In this document: one piece after another, positions 1 through 10,270 of the stretch | Numbering within the stretch: position 1 is the first letter of the stretch | How the letters are laid out: each line of letters opens with the position of its first letter | NCBI GenBank assembly: GCA_903870245.1 | Contig: CAIQCB010000035.1 | Span: 1 to 64,000 of the forward strand | From: an uncultured Methylocystaceae bacterium | GTDB lineage: Bacteria > Pseudomonadota > Alphaproteobacteria > Rhizobiales > Beijerinckiaceae | Direction: 5' to 3' | Length of the DNA: 64,000 nt | Notes under the pieces: generated by a model | Databases searched by the model: none | What the model saw: the letters and a program-made list of their open reading frames with translations, nothing else | What the model was told of the DNA's origin: nothing | Program-made: the position numbers and the translations under genes

Positions 1-1143
1 AGGGCCGAACTGTTCATCGTCGAGGGCGACTCCGCCGGCGGCACGGCCAAACAGGGGCGCAACCGCGCCTATCAGGCGGTGTTGCCGTTGCGCGGCAAAA
101 TCCTCAATGTCGAGCGCGCGCGCTTCGACAAAATGCTGTCGTCGGAACAGATCGGCACGCTGATCACGGCGCTGGGCACCGGCGTCGGCCGCGACGAGTT
201 CAACGCCGACAAGCTGCGCTATCACAAGATCATCATCATGACCGACGCCGATGTCGACGGCGCCCATATCCGAACGCTGATCCTGACTTTCTTCTACCGG
301 CAAATGCCGGAACTGATCGAGCGCGGCCATATCTTCATCGCCCAGGCGCCGCTCTATAAAGTGACGAAGGGCAAATCCTCGCAATATCTCAAGGACGAGC
401 GCGCCCTTGAGGATTATCTCATCGACAGCCTGCTCGACGGCGCCGTACTGCGCGCCGGGTCGGAGGACCGCGCCGGCGCCGATCTGCGCCGGGTGCTGGA
501 GGATGCGCGCGGTTTCCGCAGCGTGATGTCGAGCCTGCATTCGCGCTACGACCGTCAGGTTGTCGAGCAGGCGGCGATGGCCGGCGCGCTCGAACCTTAT
601 GGCGAGGATTTCTCAACGGCGGCGACGCTCGCCGGAGCCACCGCGCAGCGCCTCGACGCCATCGCCGATGAGACCGAGCGCGGCTGGCGCGGCGAACCGC
701 GCGACGGCGGCTATGTCTTCAGGCGCACGCTGCGCGGCGTGACGCAGGCGGTGATCCTCGACGCCGCCATGCTCAACTCGAGCGAGGCGCGCAAGCTGCA
801 CGAACGCGCCGAGAGCCTGCGCGAGATTTTCGCCGCCCCGGCGACGCTGATCCGCCGCGGCGACGAGGCGCCACTCGCCGGCCCCATCGCGCTCTACGAG
901 GCCATGAACGCCGTCGGCCGTAAGGGCCTCACCATCCAGCGCTACAAGGGTCTCGGCGAGATGAACGCCGAGCAATTATGGGAGACGACGCTCGACCGCG
1001 ACGCCCGCTCGCTGTTGCAGGTGAAGGTGAAGGAGGCCGCCGAGGCCGACGACATTTTCGTCAAGCTGATGGGCGATGTGGTCGAACCGCGCCGCGAATT
1101 CATTCAGGAAAACGCGCTGAACGTCGCCAATCTGGATGTATGA
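1..1143 (+). CDS. gyrB: DNA gyrase subunit B, C-terminal part (5' end outside window)
   Basis: The frame is open from the first base, so the gene begins upstream of the window. What remains is the TOPRIM domain and C-terminal region of the ATPase subunit of DNA gyrase, which with GyrA introduces negative supercoils. The TOPRIM glutamate motif EGDSAGG lies at about residues 8-14 of the fragment and the metal-binding DADVDGAHI motif near nt 241-270. The end contains the family hallmark [18 protein letters not shown] (about nt 937-990) followed by a short tail rich in Arg and Glu. The stop TGA at 1141-1143 overlaps a possible ATG at 1140 of the next frame. Identity to GyrB rather than ParE rests on the C-terminal sequence and general resemblance. 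Confidence 0.95.
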   Translation, partial: RAELFIVEGDSAGGTAKQGRNRAYQAVLPLRGKILNVERARFDKMLSSEQIGTLITALGTGVGRDEFNADKLRYHKIIIMTDADVDGAHIRTLILTFFYRQMPELIERGHIFIAQAPLYKVTKGKSSQYLKDERALEDYLIDSLLDGAVLRAGSEDRAGADLRRVLEDARGFRSVMSSLHSRYDRQVVEQAAMAGALEPYGEDFSTAATLAGATAQRLDAIADETERGWRGEPRDGGYVFRRTLRGVTQAVILDAAMLNSSEARKLHERAESLREIFAAPATLIRRGDEAPLAGPIALYEAMNAVGRKGLTIQRYKGLGEMNAEQLWETTLDRDARSLLQVKVKEAAEADDIFVKLMGDVVEPRREFIQENALNVANLDV

Positions 1144-1208
1144 CGCGCGATAATGCGTTGGGCGATTGTTGCCTCACACACGCCCGAGCCGGAGAGTTCT
1201 GCGCTGCG

Positions 1209-1493
1209 ATGACAATGGCTGCGTTTGTTCGCCTTCTCGTCTGCGTCGGCCCGAATTGCGACGCCGAGGGCCAAGGGCGCCGGCTGCTGTCGCAGGCGCA
1301 GGCGGCGCTCGCCGTCGCCTTTCCCGAGGCGCTGGCCGATGGCCGGCTCAAAATCTCGACGCGCGATTGCCTGCGGCTTTGCACCCGCGATCCCGTCGTG
1401 CGGCTGGAGCCCTCGGGCGACGCCTTCGCCGATCCGGATATCGACGATCTGACCCGCGAAATCGGCGCGGCGCTTGGGGAGACTTGCAACTGA
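1209..1493 (+). CDS. Thioredoxin-like [2Fe-2S] ferredoxin family protein
   Basis: A protein of about 94 residues. It begins with a beta-strand-like segment ending in CVGPNC and has a second cysteine pair in CLRLC about 40 residues later, the layout of the thioredoxin-like [2Fe-2S] ferredoxins that carry small electron-transfer clusters. The partner is unknown. The ATG at 1209 is chosen because the conserved fold starts just after it and a GGAGAG sequence lies upstream, although 12 nt away. An alternative ATG at 1140 overlaps the gyrB stop (ATGA) and would add 23 residues and allow translational coupling. The gene sits in the same direction between gyrB and hemW. Confidence 0.7.
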   Translation: MTMAAFVRLLVCVGPNCDAEGQGRRLLSQAQAALAVAFPEALADGRLKISTRDCLRLCTRDPVVRLEPSGDAFADPDIDDLTREIGAALGETCN

Positions 1494-1594
1494 TATCCCC
1501 TTGCAACGGATGGCGCCTCGCAAAAGGCCATAGCCGCCTGCCGTCCTTGCCCCCCAACGCCTGACGAATCGAGCGTTTCGTGCCATAAGGGTCC

Positions 1595-2764
1595 ATGTCC
1601 GCAACGATTCGCAACGCTTTCGATCCCGGCTTCGGCGTTTACGTCCATTGGCCGTTCTGCCTGTCGAAATGCCCCTATTGCGATTTCAACAGCCATGTCA
1701 GGCGCGGCGATGTCGATGAGGACCGTTTCATCGAGGCCTTCGCCGCCGAGCTGGCGCATCGCGCCGCCCTCGCCCCCGGCCGCACGGTGCGCTCGGTGTT
1801 TTTCGGCGGCGGCACCCCCTCGCTGATGTCGCCCTCGACGGTCGAGGCGATCCTGTCGCAAATCGCCGGCCACTGGACGATGGCGAAGGACGTCGAGATC
1901 ACGCTGGAGGCCAATCCGACCAGCGTTGAGGCCTCGCGCTTTCGCGGCTTCCGGGCGGCGGGGATCAATCGCGTCTCGCTGGGCCTTCAGGCGCTCAACG
2001 ACATCGATCTGCGCGCGCTCGGTCGCCAACATTCGGTCGCCGAGGCCCTGATGGCGCTGGATATCGCCAATTCGGCCTTCGAGCGCACCAGTTTCGATCT
2101 GATCTATGGCCGCACCGGACAAACGCCCGCCGCCTGGCGCAAGGAGCTGGAGCTTGCGCTCGCCCGCCAGCCGGAGCATGTCTCGCTTTACCAGCTCACC
2201 ATCGAGCCCGACACCCTGTTCGAGCGCATGGTCAACGCCGGCAAGATGACCGTGCCCGACGCCGCGACGCAGCGCGCCTTGTGGGATGTGACGCAGGACG
2301 TCACCGCCCGCGTCGGCCTGCCCGCCTATGAGGTCTCGAACCATGCGCGGCCCGGCGCCGAATGCCGACACAATCTCGTTTACTGGCGCTATGGCGAATA
2401 TGTCGGCGTCGGCCCCGGCGCCCATGGCCGCATCGTCACCCCGCGCGGCCGGCGCGCCCAATCGACCGAACGCCATCCCGAGATGTGGCTTACCTGCGTC
2501 GAGACCGAGGGCCATGGGCTCGTCGAGGACGATCTGCTCAACGCCGAGCAGGAAGGCGACGAGTTTTTGCTCATGGGCCTGAGGCTGCGCGAGGGCGTCG
2601 ATCCGCAACGCTACTTCCTGCTCACCGGCAAGAAGCTATCCCAATCGCGCATAAGCGAGCTGATCGGCGACGGCCTGGTCGAATTCACCCGCGACAATCG
2701 ACTCCGCGTCAGTTCCGAGGGCTTTCCGGTACTCGACGCGGTGGTCGCCGACCTTGCAGCCTGA
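1595..2764 (+). CDS. hemW: Radical SAM heme chaperone HemW (HemN-like)
   Basis: A 389-residue cytosolic radical SAM protein. The cluster-binding motif CLSKCPYC lies at about residues 22-29 after HWPF, followed by FFGGGTPSLM, the glycine-rich SAM-binding segment. The C-terminal half carries the HemN-type domain. The family was long annotated as oxygen-independent coproporphyrinogen III oxidase; HemW members bind heme and deliver it to respiratory enzymes rather than oxidising coproporphyrinogen. The single-cysteine spacing CxxxCxxC and the short length (true HemN is about 450 residues) favour HemW. The ATG start is followed directly by the conserved VYVHWPFC region within 20 residues. Confidence 0.9.
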   Translation: MSATIRNAFDPGFGVYVHWPFCLSKCPYCDFNSHVRRGDVDEDRFIEAFAAELAHRAALAPGRTVRSVFFGGGTPSLMSPSTVEAILSQIAGHWTMAKDVEITLEANPTSVEASRFRGFRAAGINRVSLGLQALNDIDLRALGRQHSVAEALMALDIANSAFERTSFDLIYGRTGQTPAAWRKELELALARQPEHVSLYQLTIEPDTLFERMVNAGKMTVPDAATQRALWDVTQDVTARVGLPAYEVSNHARPGAECRHNLVYWRYGEYVGVGPGAHGRIVTPRGRRAQSTERHPEMWLTCVETEGHGLVEDDLLNAEQEGDEFLLMGLRLREGVDPQRYFLLTGKKLSQSRISELIGDGLVEFTRDNRLRVSSEGFPVLDAVVADLAA

Positions 2765-2836
2765 GATTGAAAAAGTGCAGGATTACTGCAATTAAGGTTG
2801 CGCGATCTCGTCCAATCCTTTGCGGAGTTACCTTCC

Positions 2837-3133
2837 ATGTCTCTGATTACCGACATTCTTATTAACGTTGTTTCCGGCGCGCTGGGCGGCAAAGCCGCAG
2901 GCTCCGTGCTCAAGACCGACAAGGGCGGCGCGCTCGGCAACATCATCAGCGGCGCGCTTGGCGGCGGCATCGGCGGCCAGCTTCTTTCCTCCCTCATCCC
3001 GGCGCTGGCCAGCGCGGCCCAGAGCGGCGGCCTTGATATCGGCGTCATGCTCGGTCAGGCGGCCGGCGGCGGCGTCACCGGCGCGATCGTCACGCTGGCC
3101 TACAATATGATCAAGAAGCGTTTTGTCGGCTGA
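2837..3133 (+). CDS. Small glycine-rich hypothetical protein
   Basis: A 98-residue protein made of hydrophobic and glycine-rich segments (GALGGKAAGS, GALGGGIGGQ, GQAAGGGVTGA) and a short basic tail KKRFVG. No catalytic motif is visible. The composition resembles small proteins with glycine-zipper repeats that insert in or associate with membranes. The ATG at 2837 is preceded by GGAG at 9 nt, which supports this start over an upstream GTG-type start. It stands alone between hemW and the EpmB-like gene, on the same strand. Similar short proteins are, as far as I recall, common in Hyphomicrobiales; the function is not known to me. Confidence 0.65.
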   Translation: MSLITDILINVVSGALGGKAAGSVLKTDKGGALGNIISGALGGGIGGQLLSSLIPALASAAQSGGLDIGVMLGQAAGGGVTGAIVTLAYNMIKKRFVG

Positions 3134-3192
3134 GCGTTTTCGCAGCAAACAGGGCTTGACCTGAGGCGTCGCGCAATCGTTCTGTCGTGATC

Positions 3193-4284
3193 ATGACGAC
3201 GCTGCTTTCCATTCCTGCTCCTCCCGTCGCCGCCGGCGACGAGAAAACCCTCCTGACGGTCGATGATCTGGCCCTCGCCGGTTTGATCGCGCCGTCGGAG
3301 GCGCCAAAACTGCGGCCGGTCGCGGCGCGCTACAGCGTTGCTGTCACGCCGCAAATTGCTTCGCTGATCGATTCCGATAATCCCGACGATCCGATCGCGC
3401 GGCAGTTCGTCCCCGATCCGCGCGAACTGCTGGCTCAACCGGGCGAGTTGACCGATCCGATCGGCGACGACGTTCACACGCCACTGCCGGGGATCGTCCA
3501 TCGCTATCCCGATCGTGTGCTGTTGAAGCTGCTGACCGTTTGCCCGGTCTATTGCAGGTTTTGTTTCCGGCGTGAAACGGTGGGTCGAGGCAAGGGCGAC
3601 ATGCTGTCTTCCGCCGAGACGGAAGCGGCCCTGGATTATATCGCCGCCAATCCGCAGATTTACGAGGTCATTCTGACCGGCGGCGATCCCATGGCGCTGT
3701 CTCCGCGTCGCCTGCGCGCCGTCGCCGAACGTCTCGCAAAGATTCCGCATGTCGCCGTCTTGCGGGTTCACACCCGCGCCCCGACCGCCGCCCCGGAATT
3801 GGCGACGCCGGAATGGATCGCGGCGCTGAGAGCGAGCGACAAGGCGGTTTTTATCGCCTTGCACGTCAATCACGCGCGCGAATTGAACGAGCCGGCCCGC
3901 GTCGCCATCGCCCACCTGCGCGACGCGGGAATCGCGCTGATGTCCCAGACCGTGTTGCTCGCCGGGGTCAATGATGACGCCCGCACGCTGGAGGCGCTGA
4001 TGCGGACGCTGATGGGGCTCGGGATCAGGCCCTATTATCTCCATCACCCCGATCTGGCGCCCGGCTCTGGTCATTTCAGGCTGCCGCTAGAGCGCGGTCG
4101 CGAGATTTACGCCGCTCTCGCTCGCCTTCTGGGCGGACCGGCGCTACCAACCTATGTGCTTGATCTGCCCGGCGGCTTCGGCAAGGCCCGTGTCGCCGGG
4201 GCGCAAGCTGCGCCGGATGGCGCCGGCGGCTGGACGATTGTCGATCGCACCGGCCGTCGCCACCTCTATCGCGAAAGCGCCTGA
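3193..4284 (+). CDS. epmB: EpmB-type lysine 2,3-aminomutase-like radical SAM protein
   Basis: A 363-residue member of the lysine 2,3-aminomutase family. The radical SAM cluster motif CPVYCRFC is at about residues 115-122, followed by FRRETVG, and EVILTGGDPM is the SAM-contacting segment. EpmB isomerises alpha-lysine to beta-lysine, which EpmA then attaches to elongation factor P. The length (EpmB about 340, clostridial KamA over 400) and the presence of epmA and efp 14 kb away favour the EpmB role. The start is ATG 3193; a GTG two codons upstream is possible. A catabolic aminomutase cannot be excluded from sequence alone. Confidence 0.82.
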   Translation: MTTLLSIPAPPVAAGDEKTLLTVDDLALAGLIAPSEAPKLRPVAARYSVAVTPQIASLIDSDNPDDPIARQFVPDPRELLAQPGELTDPIGDDVHTPLPGIVHRYPDRVLLKLLTVCPVYCRFCFRRETVGRGKGDMLSSAETEAALDYIAANPQIYEVILTGGDPMALSPRRLRAVAERLAKIPHVAVLRVHTRAPTAAPELATPEWIAALRASDKAVFIALHVNHARELNEPARVAIAHLRDAGIALMSQTVLLAGVNDDARTLEALMRTLMGLGIRPYYLHHPDLAPGSGHFRLPLERGREIYAALARLLGGPALPTYVLDLPGGFGKARVAGAQAAPDGAGGWTIVDRTGRRHLYRESA

Positions 4285-4352
4285 GATCGCCCTGGCCCGG
4301 GCGCGATAGCTCACGCGAACCGACCGCGCCATTTTCAGGAGTTGTTATCGCC

Positions 4353-7076
4353 TTGCGTCGATCCCTGCTCTTTCTTCTCGTTGGCCTCCTCGCGCTGGTC
4401 GTCCCCGCCATCTCTCAGGGCGATGAATCGCCGACGGGGATCGTTCAGGTCACGCAACAACTCGATCGCGCCCGCGCGGCGCTCGACGCCGCCCACAAGA
4501 CCCTTGAGGACCCGAAGCTTGGCGACGGCGAATTACGACTGTTGCGAAACAGCGTCGATCCCCTGCGCAGCGAACTCGAAGCCGTCATCGATCGTCTGAC
4601 GCCGCGACTGGCCGCCGTCGAGGCGCGATTAAAAGAACTGGCGCCAGCGGCCAAACCAGCGGAGTCGCCCAAACCGATCGAGGCCGCGCCGCCTCAGCCG
4701 CCGCAACGCCCGCCGCTGGACGCGAAGCCGGAGCCGAAGAAGGACGCCGGCGCAGCGGACAAATCGACGGCGCCAAAAGCCGCCGCGCGAGCAACGAAAA
4801 ACGCAACCGGCGGCGAACCGGCGACAAACGCACCGCAGCCAGCCGCCGCTGCGACGCCCGAGACCGGCGCGGCGGAGGCCGCGACGAGCGCCGAACTGGT
4901 CGAGCAGCGCAAGCTTTTCGACTCTCTCGACGCTTCGCTGAAACGCGCCCGCGCGCTGCTTCTCGAAGCCAAACAGCTTTCTTCGGCCATTGTCGGACGC
5001 CAGCGCGATCTGTTCTCGAGTCTTTTGTTTCTGAAAACCGATAGCCTCTTCTCGCCTAACCTGTGGCGCGCGGCGATGTCTGACGCGCCGGGCGTCTACA
5101 ACGAAGCCAAAATTTTTCTGCGCGATCGAAGCGCCAATTTCTTCTCCCGCATTGACGAAAACCGGGCGGAGTTCGGATTTCTGATCTTTGTGATTCTTTG
5201 CATGCTGCCGCCGGCGCTGCTGTTCTCGCGACGTTTGCTCGGACAACGGTCTGACGAGCCGGCGCCGACAACACTGCGCCGCGCCGCCGTGGCGGGCTGG
5301 ACGGCGCTGGTCGCCGCCTCGGCTCCGGTGGCGACGGCGTTGATGCTGGGCATGGTTTTGCACGCCTACAACGCCCTTGATGACGGACTGGAGCCGATCT
5401 GGCGACGAATTCTGGAGAGCGTGGGCCGCATCTCATTTGTGTATGGCATTGCGCGCGCGGTCTTCGCGCCGACGACGCCCGAATGGCGTCTGCTTGATCC
5501 CGGCGACCAGCGCGCCAGGCTATACGTGCGGCTTCTGACAATCATCGCCTTCGTGCTGTCGATCACGCGCATCGCCGAACAAATCGAAGAGAGCGTGCAG
5601 GCTGGTTTGCCTTTGGTCATCGTGACGCGCGGCGTCGGCGTGCTGATCGTTGCGATCCTCTTCCTCTTTCCGATCTTCGTTCAGCCAGCCCTCAGCCCGG
5701 AAGCGCGGCTCTCGTTGCATGGTCGCGACTGGGTGACGCTCTCCCGTATCCTCGACGTGCTGGCGGTGATGCTGATCGTCGGCGCCTGCGCGTTCGGCTA
5801 CGTCACCTTCGCCTATTTCATCATTCTCCAGGTCGGCTGGCTTATGGCGTTGCTCACCATTCTCTATCTCGTGGTGATCCTGGCGGGCGGCGGCGTCGAA
5901 ATGGCCTTTTCGACCAACAATTTTTTCGGACGCGCGCTGGTTGGCGCCTTTGGACTGAGAAAAGATCAACTGCCGCCAATGGGCGTTTTCCTCTCCGGCG
6001 TCATCACGGTCATCGCTTGTGCGGCGGCGGGGGTCGTCGCCGTGGCGCCCTGGGGCTACCAGTCTCAGGATTTCATCGCCCGTATCCGTTCGAGCTTCTT
6101 CGCCGTCAAATTCGGCGACGTGACGATTTCTCTTTCGGCCCTGCTCGAGTCCGGCCTGATCTTTTTCCTGGCGCTGGCGGCGGCGCAAGCGCTGCGTCGC
6201 TGGCTCGATACCCGCCTGTTGCCGCTGACGCGGCTTGATCTTGGTTTCCGCAACTCGATAGGCGCAACGCTCGGCTACGCCGGTTTCATCGTCGCGGCCA
6301 TGTTGGCGCTCTCCAATCTCGGCATCGGCCTCGAAAAACTGGCGATTGTCGCTGGCGCGCTCTCGGTCGGCATCGGCTTTGGCCTGCAATCGATCGTCAA
6401 TAATTTCGTCTCCGGGCTGATCCTTCTCTGGGAGCGCGCCATTCGCGTCGGCGACTGGGTCGTGCTCGGCGAGGAGCAGGGCTACATTCGCCGCATCAAT
6501 GTGCGCTCGACCGAGATCGAAACCTTCGACCGCGCGACCATGATCGTGCCCAACTCCAATCTCGTCGCCGGCGTTGTCAAGAACTGGCTGCGCGGCGACC
6601 GCGTCGGCCGCATCAAGGTCGCGCTCTCGCCCCATTCAGGCGTCGATCCCGAGCAAATGCGCGACATCATGCTTGCGGCGGCGCGGGCTCAGGAAAACGT
6701 GCTGCGCATTCCCGCGCCGCAAGTCATGTTTCTCGGCATGGACTCGTCGAGCTTCAAGTTCGAACTGTGGTGCTATGTCGAGGATGTCGAGAAATCCTCG
6801 CGCGTGCGCAGCGATCTGCATTTCGATCTTCACCGGCGCCTGAAAATCGCTGGCCTCACCATCGCCGCGCCGCCAACACCGTCAACCGCGATCCTGCAAT
6901 TCCCCGAACCCGACAAGCTCGCGGCGGCCGCCGCCGCAACGGCGCTGGCGATCGAGAGCGACATCGCCGGCATCGCCGCCGGACGACAGACGGAGGAAGC
7001 GGCGGAGAACGTCGCGACCGGGGATGAGGGAGAGAGCGCCGTGGAGACGGCCCGGAAAAACGAGACGCAGGATTGA
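4353..7076 (+). CDS. Large mechanosensitive channel, MscS family with DUF3772-type periplasmic domain
   Basis: A 907-residue membrane protein. Residues 1-22 look like a signal peptide; they are followed by a coiled, charged region, an Ala/Pro/Lys-rich linker (about residues 95-180) and a second helical segment, matching the DUF3772 N-terminal architecture. Several membrane segments then lead to the MscS core (about residues 630-800), which contains the glycine/alanine-rich pore helix region ending in [16 protein letters not shown] and the beta-domain segment IVPNSNL. The protein opens under membrane tension to release solutes in hypo-osmotic shock. The start is TTG 4353 with AGGAG 11 nt upstream. 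The C-terminal tail is acidic and low-complexity. Confidence 0.88.
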   Translation: MRRSLLFLLVGLLALVVPAISQGDESPTGIVQVTQQLDRARAALDAAHKTLEDPKLGDGELRLLRNSVDPLRSELEAVIDRLTPRLAAVEARLKELAPAAKPAESPKPIEAAPPQPPQRPPLDAKPEPKKDAGAADKSTAPKAAARATKNATGGEPATNAPQPAAAATPETGAAEAATSAELVEQRKLFDSLDASLKRARALLLEAKQLSSAIVGRQRDLFSSLLFLKTDSLFSPNLWRAAMSDAPGVYNEAKIFLRDRSANFFSRIDENRAEFGFLIFVILCMLPPALLFSRRLLGQRSDEPAPTTLRRAAVAGWTALVAASAPVATALMLGMVLHAYNALDDGLEPIWRRILESVGRISFVYGIARAVFAPTTPEWRLLDPGDQRARLYVRLLTIIAFVLSITRIAEQIEESVQAGLPLVIVTRGVGVLIVAILFLFPIFVQPALSPEARLSLHGRDWVTLSRILDVLAVMLIVGACAFGYVTFAYFIILQVGWLMALLTILYLVVILAGGGVEMAFSTNNFFGRALVGAFGLRKDQLPPMGVFLSGVITVIACAAAGVVAVAPWGYQSQDFIARIRSSFFAVKFGDVTISLSALLESGLIFFLALAAAQALRRWLDTRLLPLTRLDLGFRNSIGATLGYAGFIVAAMLALSNLGIGLEKLAIVAGALSVGIGFGLQSIVNNFVSGLILLWERAIRVGDWVVLGEEQGYIRRINVRSTEIETFDRATMIVPNSNLVAGVVKNWLRGDRVGRIKVALSPHSGVDPEQMRDIMLAAARAQENVLRIPAPQVMFLGMDSSSFKFELWCYVEDVEKSSRVRSDLHFDLHRRLKIAGLTIAAPPTPSTAILQFPEPDKLAAAAAATALAIESDIAGIAAGRQTEEAAENVATGDEGESAVETARKNETQD

Positions 7077-7094
7077 TCCTGGAAGGATCAATCC
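7070..7094 (+). terminator. Perfect inverted repeat at the 3' end of the MscS gene
   Basis: A 10-bp perfect palindrome GGATTGATCC / GGATCAATCC with a five-base loop spans the MscS stop codon. No T-run follows, so it may be an mRNA 3'-end stabiliser or a factor-assisted terminator rather than a classical intrinsic terminator. Confidence 0.45.
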
Positions 7095-7216
7095 GGAACC
7101 AACACAATAAGTGCGAAGTCCAACGGCTTCATCTCCCTCGCCCCCTTATTCCCACCGGCCCGGCGTCCGTGCTAGACGGGCCCATCCTTGTCCCGCCACC
7201 GGAAAACGCTCCCGAC

Positions 7217-8644
7217 ATGTCCGACGTCGTCACTCGATTTGCGCCCTCGCCCACCGGTTTTCTGCATATCGGCGGCGCGCGCACAGCTCTGTTCAACTGG
7301 CTCTATGCGAAGCGCCATGGCGGCAAAATGATGCTGCGCATCGAGGACACCGACCGCGAGCGCTCCACCCAGGCGGCGATCGACGCCATCATCGACGGCA
7401 TGAAATGGCTCGGCCTCGATTGGGACGGCGACATCGTCTACCAGTTTTCGCGCGCCGCGCGGCATCGGGAGATCGCCGAAGACTTGCTGGCGCGCGGCAA
7501 GGCCTATCGCTGTTACGCCTCGCAGCAGGAGCTGGACGACATGCGCGAACAGGCGCGCGCCGAAAAGCGCCCGCCGCGCTACGATGGCCGCTGGCGCGAC
7601 CGCGACGCGTCCGACGCGCCAGCCGGCGTCGCGCCCGTCATCCGTCTGAAAGCGCCGCTCGACGGCGAGACCGTGATCGAGGACGCGGTGCAGGGCCGCG
7701 TTGTTTTCCCCAACAAGGACATCGACGATTTCGTGCTGCTGCGCTCCGACGGCACGCCGACCTATATGCTCGCCGTCGTCGTCGACGATCACGACATGGG
7801 CGTGACGCAGATCATTCGCGGCGACGATCATCTCACCAACGCCGCGCGCCAGAAACACATTTATGATGCGATGGGCTGGTCGACGCCTGCCTTCGCCCAT
7901 ATTCCGCTCATCCATGGACCGGACGGCGCCAAACTCTCCAAACGTCACGGCGCGCTTGGCGTCGACGCCTATCGCGCCATGGGTTATTTGCCGGCGGCGC
8001 TGCGCAATTACCTTGTTCGCCTCGGCTGGAGCCAGGGCGACCGCGAATTTTTCTCCCTGCCCGAAATGATCGAGGCCTTCGATCTCGCGCAGGTGCACCG
8101 ATCTCCGGCGCGCTTCGATTTCGCCAAGCTCGAAAACATGAACGGGCATTATCTGCGCGATTCGAACGATGACGAATTATTCGCACAACTGATCGCCACC
8201 CTGCCCTGTCTCGATGGCGGCGAGAATGTCGCCAAAATCCTCGACGATGAAAAACGCGCGCAATTGCGGGCCGCCCTGCCCGGCCTCAAGGAGCGGGCGA
8301 AAACGCTCAACCAGCTTCTCGACGGCGCGGCCTTCCTGTTTGCGCAACGACCGCTTTTGCTCGACGCCAAAGCCGCGCAGCTTCTTTCCGCCGACGGTCG
8401 TATTCGGCTCGCCGCGCTGCACGCCAAACTCGTCGTGCTGGAGGAATGGACGGCCGCAGCCACCGAGGCGGCGGTTCGGGAAACCGCAGAGGCGCTGGGC
8501 GTCAAACTGGGCGACGTCGCCCAGCCCCTGCGCGCAGCGCTGACCGGACGCGCCACGTCTCCCGGCATCTTCGAGGTGCTCGAAGTCCTTGGTAAAACTG
8601 AGAGCCTCGGCAGAATCGCCGATCAGGGCCCGGCAGCCGGGTAA
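7217..8644 (+). CDS. gltX: Glutamyl-tRNA synthetase
   Basis: A 475-residue class I aminoacyl-tRNA synthetase that charges tRNA-Glu with glutamate. The HIGH-like motif HIGG follows FAPSPTGFL at the N-terminus, and the KMSKS-like motif KLSKRHG is near residue 240. The length matches bacterial GltX. The ATG at 7217 starts [14 protein letters not shown], the usual N-terminus, so the upstream open extension is not coding. Alphaproteobacteria can carry two GltX copies, one sometimes used for mischarging tRNA-Gln; only one is in this window. Confidence 0.95.
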   Translation: MSDVVTRFAPSPTGFLHIGGARTALFNWLYAKRHGGKMMLRIEDTDRERSTQAAIDAIIDGMKWLGLDWDGDIVYQFSRAARHREIAEDLLARGKAYRCYASQQELDDMREQARAEKRPPRYDGRWRDRDASDAPAGVAPVIRLKAPLDGETVIEDAVQGRVVFPNKDIDDFVLLRSDGTPTYMLAVVVDDHDMGVTQIIRGDDHLTNAARQKHIYDAMGWSTPAFAHIPLIHGPDGAKLSKRHGALGVDAYRAMGYLPAALRNYLVRLGWSQGDREFFSLPEMIEAFDLAQVHRSPARFDFAKLENMNGHYLRDSNDDELFAQLIATLPCLDGGENVAKILDDEKRAQLRAALPGLKERAKTLNQLLDGAAFLFAQRPLLLDAKAAQLLSADGRIRLAALHAKLVVLEEWTAAATEAAVRETAEALGVKLGDVAQPLRAALTGRATSPGIFEVLEVLGKTESLGRIADQGPAAG

Positions 8645-8651
8645 AGGCGCC

Positions 8652-8670
8652 GCGCCAACCAAATTGGCGC
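8652..8670 (+). terminator. Hairpin downstream of gltX
   Basis: GCGCCAA, a five-base loop CCAAA, then TTGGCGC: a perfect 7-bp stem starting 8 bases after the gltX stop. There is no downstream T-run, so termination by this hairpin alone is uncertain. Confidence 0.4.
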
Positions 8671-8712
8671 CCGCAACGCCAAAGGATCGGGCGCATAGCC
8701 GTTCTTTGAAGC

Positions 8713-8741
8713 TTGACAGACGGTGGCCGTAAGATAGTTTT
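8713..8741 (+). promoter_or_regulatory. Candidate promoter for gltA
   Basis: A perfect TTGACA -35 element lies at 8713-8718, with a weak TAGTTT -10 candidate 16 bp later, in the 220-bp gap between gltX and gltA. The gap otherwise contains no gene. The -10 match is poor, so only the -35 hexamer is convincing. Confidence 0.35.
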
Positions 8742-8864
8742 TGTGCGGCGCACAAGATTTTCCGCGCTGGCGGAGCAAATCCCAATTGTTTGGGTCGCCG
8801 GACGGTTGGGTCATAGGTCATCTGGGTCATGCGGCGCGCGCAGCCGCCAGAAGGGGGAACAATT

Positions 8865-10151
8865 ATGGCCGAAAGAACGGCGTCGCTTCAGGTCGACGGT
8901 AAGACGGTCATCTTTCCCGTTCGCGATGGTTCAATGGGACCGGCGGTCGTCGACATCCGCAGCCTCTACGGCGACACCGATCTCTTCACCTTCGATCCCG
9001 GCTTCACCTCGACCGCCTCCTGCGAATCGAAAATCACTTTCATCGATGGCGACGAAGGGGTGCTGTTATATCGCGGATATCCGATCGACCAGCTTGCTGA
9101 AAACGGCGACTTTCTCGAAACCGCCTATCTGCTGCTCTATGGCGAGCTTCCGACGGCGGCCCAGAAGGCGGAATTCGACTACCGCATCACGCGCCACACC
9201 ATGGTGCATGAACAGATGGCGCGCTTTTTCCAGGGCTTCCGCCGCGACGCGCATCCGATGGCGGTGATGGTGGCCTCGGTCGGCGCGCTCTCCGCGTTCT
9301 ATCACGACTCAACCAATATTGCGGACCCTGTGGAGCGCATGGTCGCCTCGACGCGGATGATCGCAAAGATACCGACGCTGGCGGCGATGGCGTATAAATA
9401 CTCCGTTGGTCAGCCATTCGTTTATCCCAAGAACGATCTCGACTACGCTTCCAATTTCCTGCGCATGTGTTTCGCCGTGCCCTGCGAGGAATACAAGATC
9501 AGCCCGATTTTGGCGCGTGCGCTGGATCGGATCTTCATTCTGCACGCCGATCACGAACAAAACGCATCGACCTCCACCGTGCGTCTGTCAGGCTCTTCCG
9601 GCGCCAATCCTTTCGCCTGTATTGCGGCGGGCATCGCCTCTCTGTGGGGACCAGCGCATGGCGGCGCCAATGAGGCCGTTCTGAAAATGCTGGGCGAGAT
9701 CGGTTCGGTGGAGCGCATCCCCCAGTTCATCGCGCGCGCGAAGGATAAGAACGATCCGTTCCGGCTGATGGGCTTCGGCCATCGCGTTTACAAAAATTAC
9801 GATCCGCGCGCCAAGATCATGCAGCGCACGACGCAGGAAGTGCTCAAGGAGCTCGGCGTGAACGACCCGCTTCTTGAAGTCGCACTGGAGCTGGAGCGCA
9901 TTGCGCTCTCCGACGACTATTTCATCGAGAAGAAGCTTTATCCCAACATCGATTTCTACTCGGGCATCACCCTCAAGGCGATGAATTTCCCGGTTGAAAT
10001 GTTTACGGTCCTGTTCGCGCTTGCGCGTACGGTTGGCTGGATCGCGCAATGGAAGGAAATGATCGAGGACCCCAACGCCAAGATCGGTCGTCCCCGACAG
10101 CTGTATACGGGCGAAAAACGCAGGGATTACGTCCAAATCGCAAAACGTTAA
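8865..10151 (+). CDS. gltA: Citrate synthase (type II)
   Basis: A 428-residue enzyme condensing oxaloacetate and acetyl-CoA to citrate at the entry of the TCA cycle. The conserved segments [14 protein letters not shown] and [15 protein letters not shown] and the region [16 protein letters not shown] contain the catalytic histidines and substrate-binding residues of the family. The length and N-terminal domain ([17 protein letters not shown] onwards) match the hexameric, Gram-negative type II enzyme. The ATG at 8865 is preceded by a purine-rich AGGGGGAA. The gene appears to be a single transcription unit with its own upstream gap. Confidence 0.95.
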   Translation: MAERTASLQVDGKTVIFPVRDGSMGPAVVDIRSLYGDTDLFTFDPGFTSTASCESKITFIDGDEGVLLYRGYPIDQLAENGDFLETAYLLLYGELPTAAQKAEFDYRITRHTMVHEQMARFFQGFRRDAHPMAVMVASVGALSAFYHDSTNIADPVERMVASTRMIAKIPTLAAMAYKYSVGQPFVYPKNDLDYASNFLRMCFAVPCEEYKISPILARALDRIFILHADHEQNASTSTVRLSGSSGANPFACIAAGIASLWGPAHGGANEAVLKMLGEIGSVERIPQFIARAKDKNDPFRLMGFGHRVYKNYDPRAKIMQRTTQEVLKELGVNDPLLEVALELERIALSDDYFIEKKLYPNIDFYSGITLKAMNFPVEMFTVLFALARTVGWIAQWKEMIEDPNAKIGRPRQLYTGEKRRDYVQIAKR

Positions 10152-10270
10152 GGTCTCGGGCCTATCTTCTCTAACAATGGCGGATCGCGGGACCTCTGTC
10201 CCGTGGGTATCTGTAAAACCGTTCTTTGCTAGAGTAGGACTGGCGCATATCGCGCCGCCCCGGAGCCCCC

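Noticed and set aside
1100-2608. Long open frame of 502 codons on the minus strand
   Set aside because: It lies opposite hemW, whose motifs are clear; the translation has no domain and is typical of antisense frames in high-G+C DNA.
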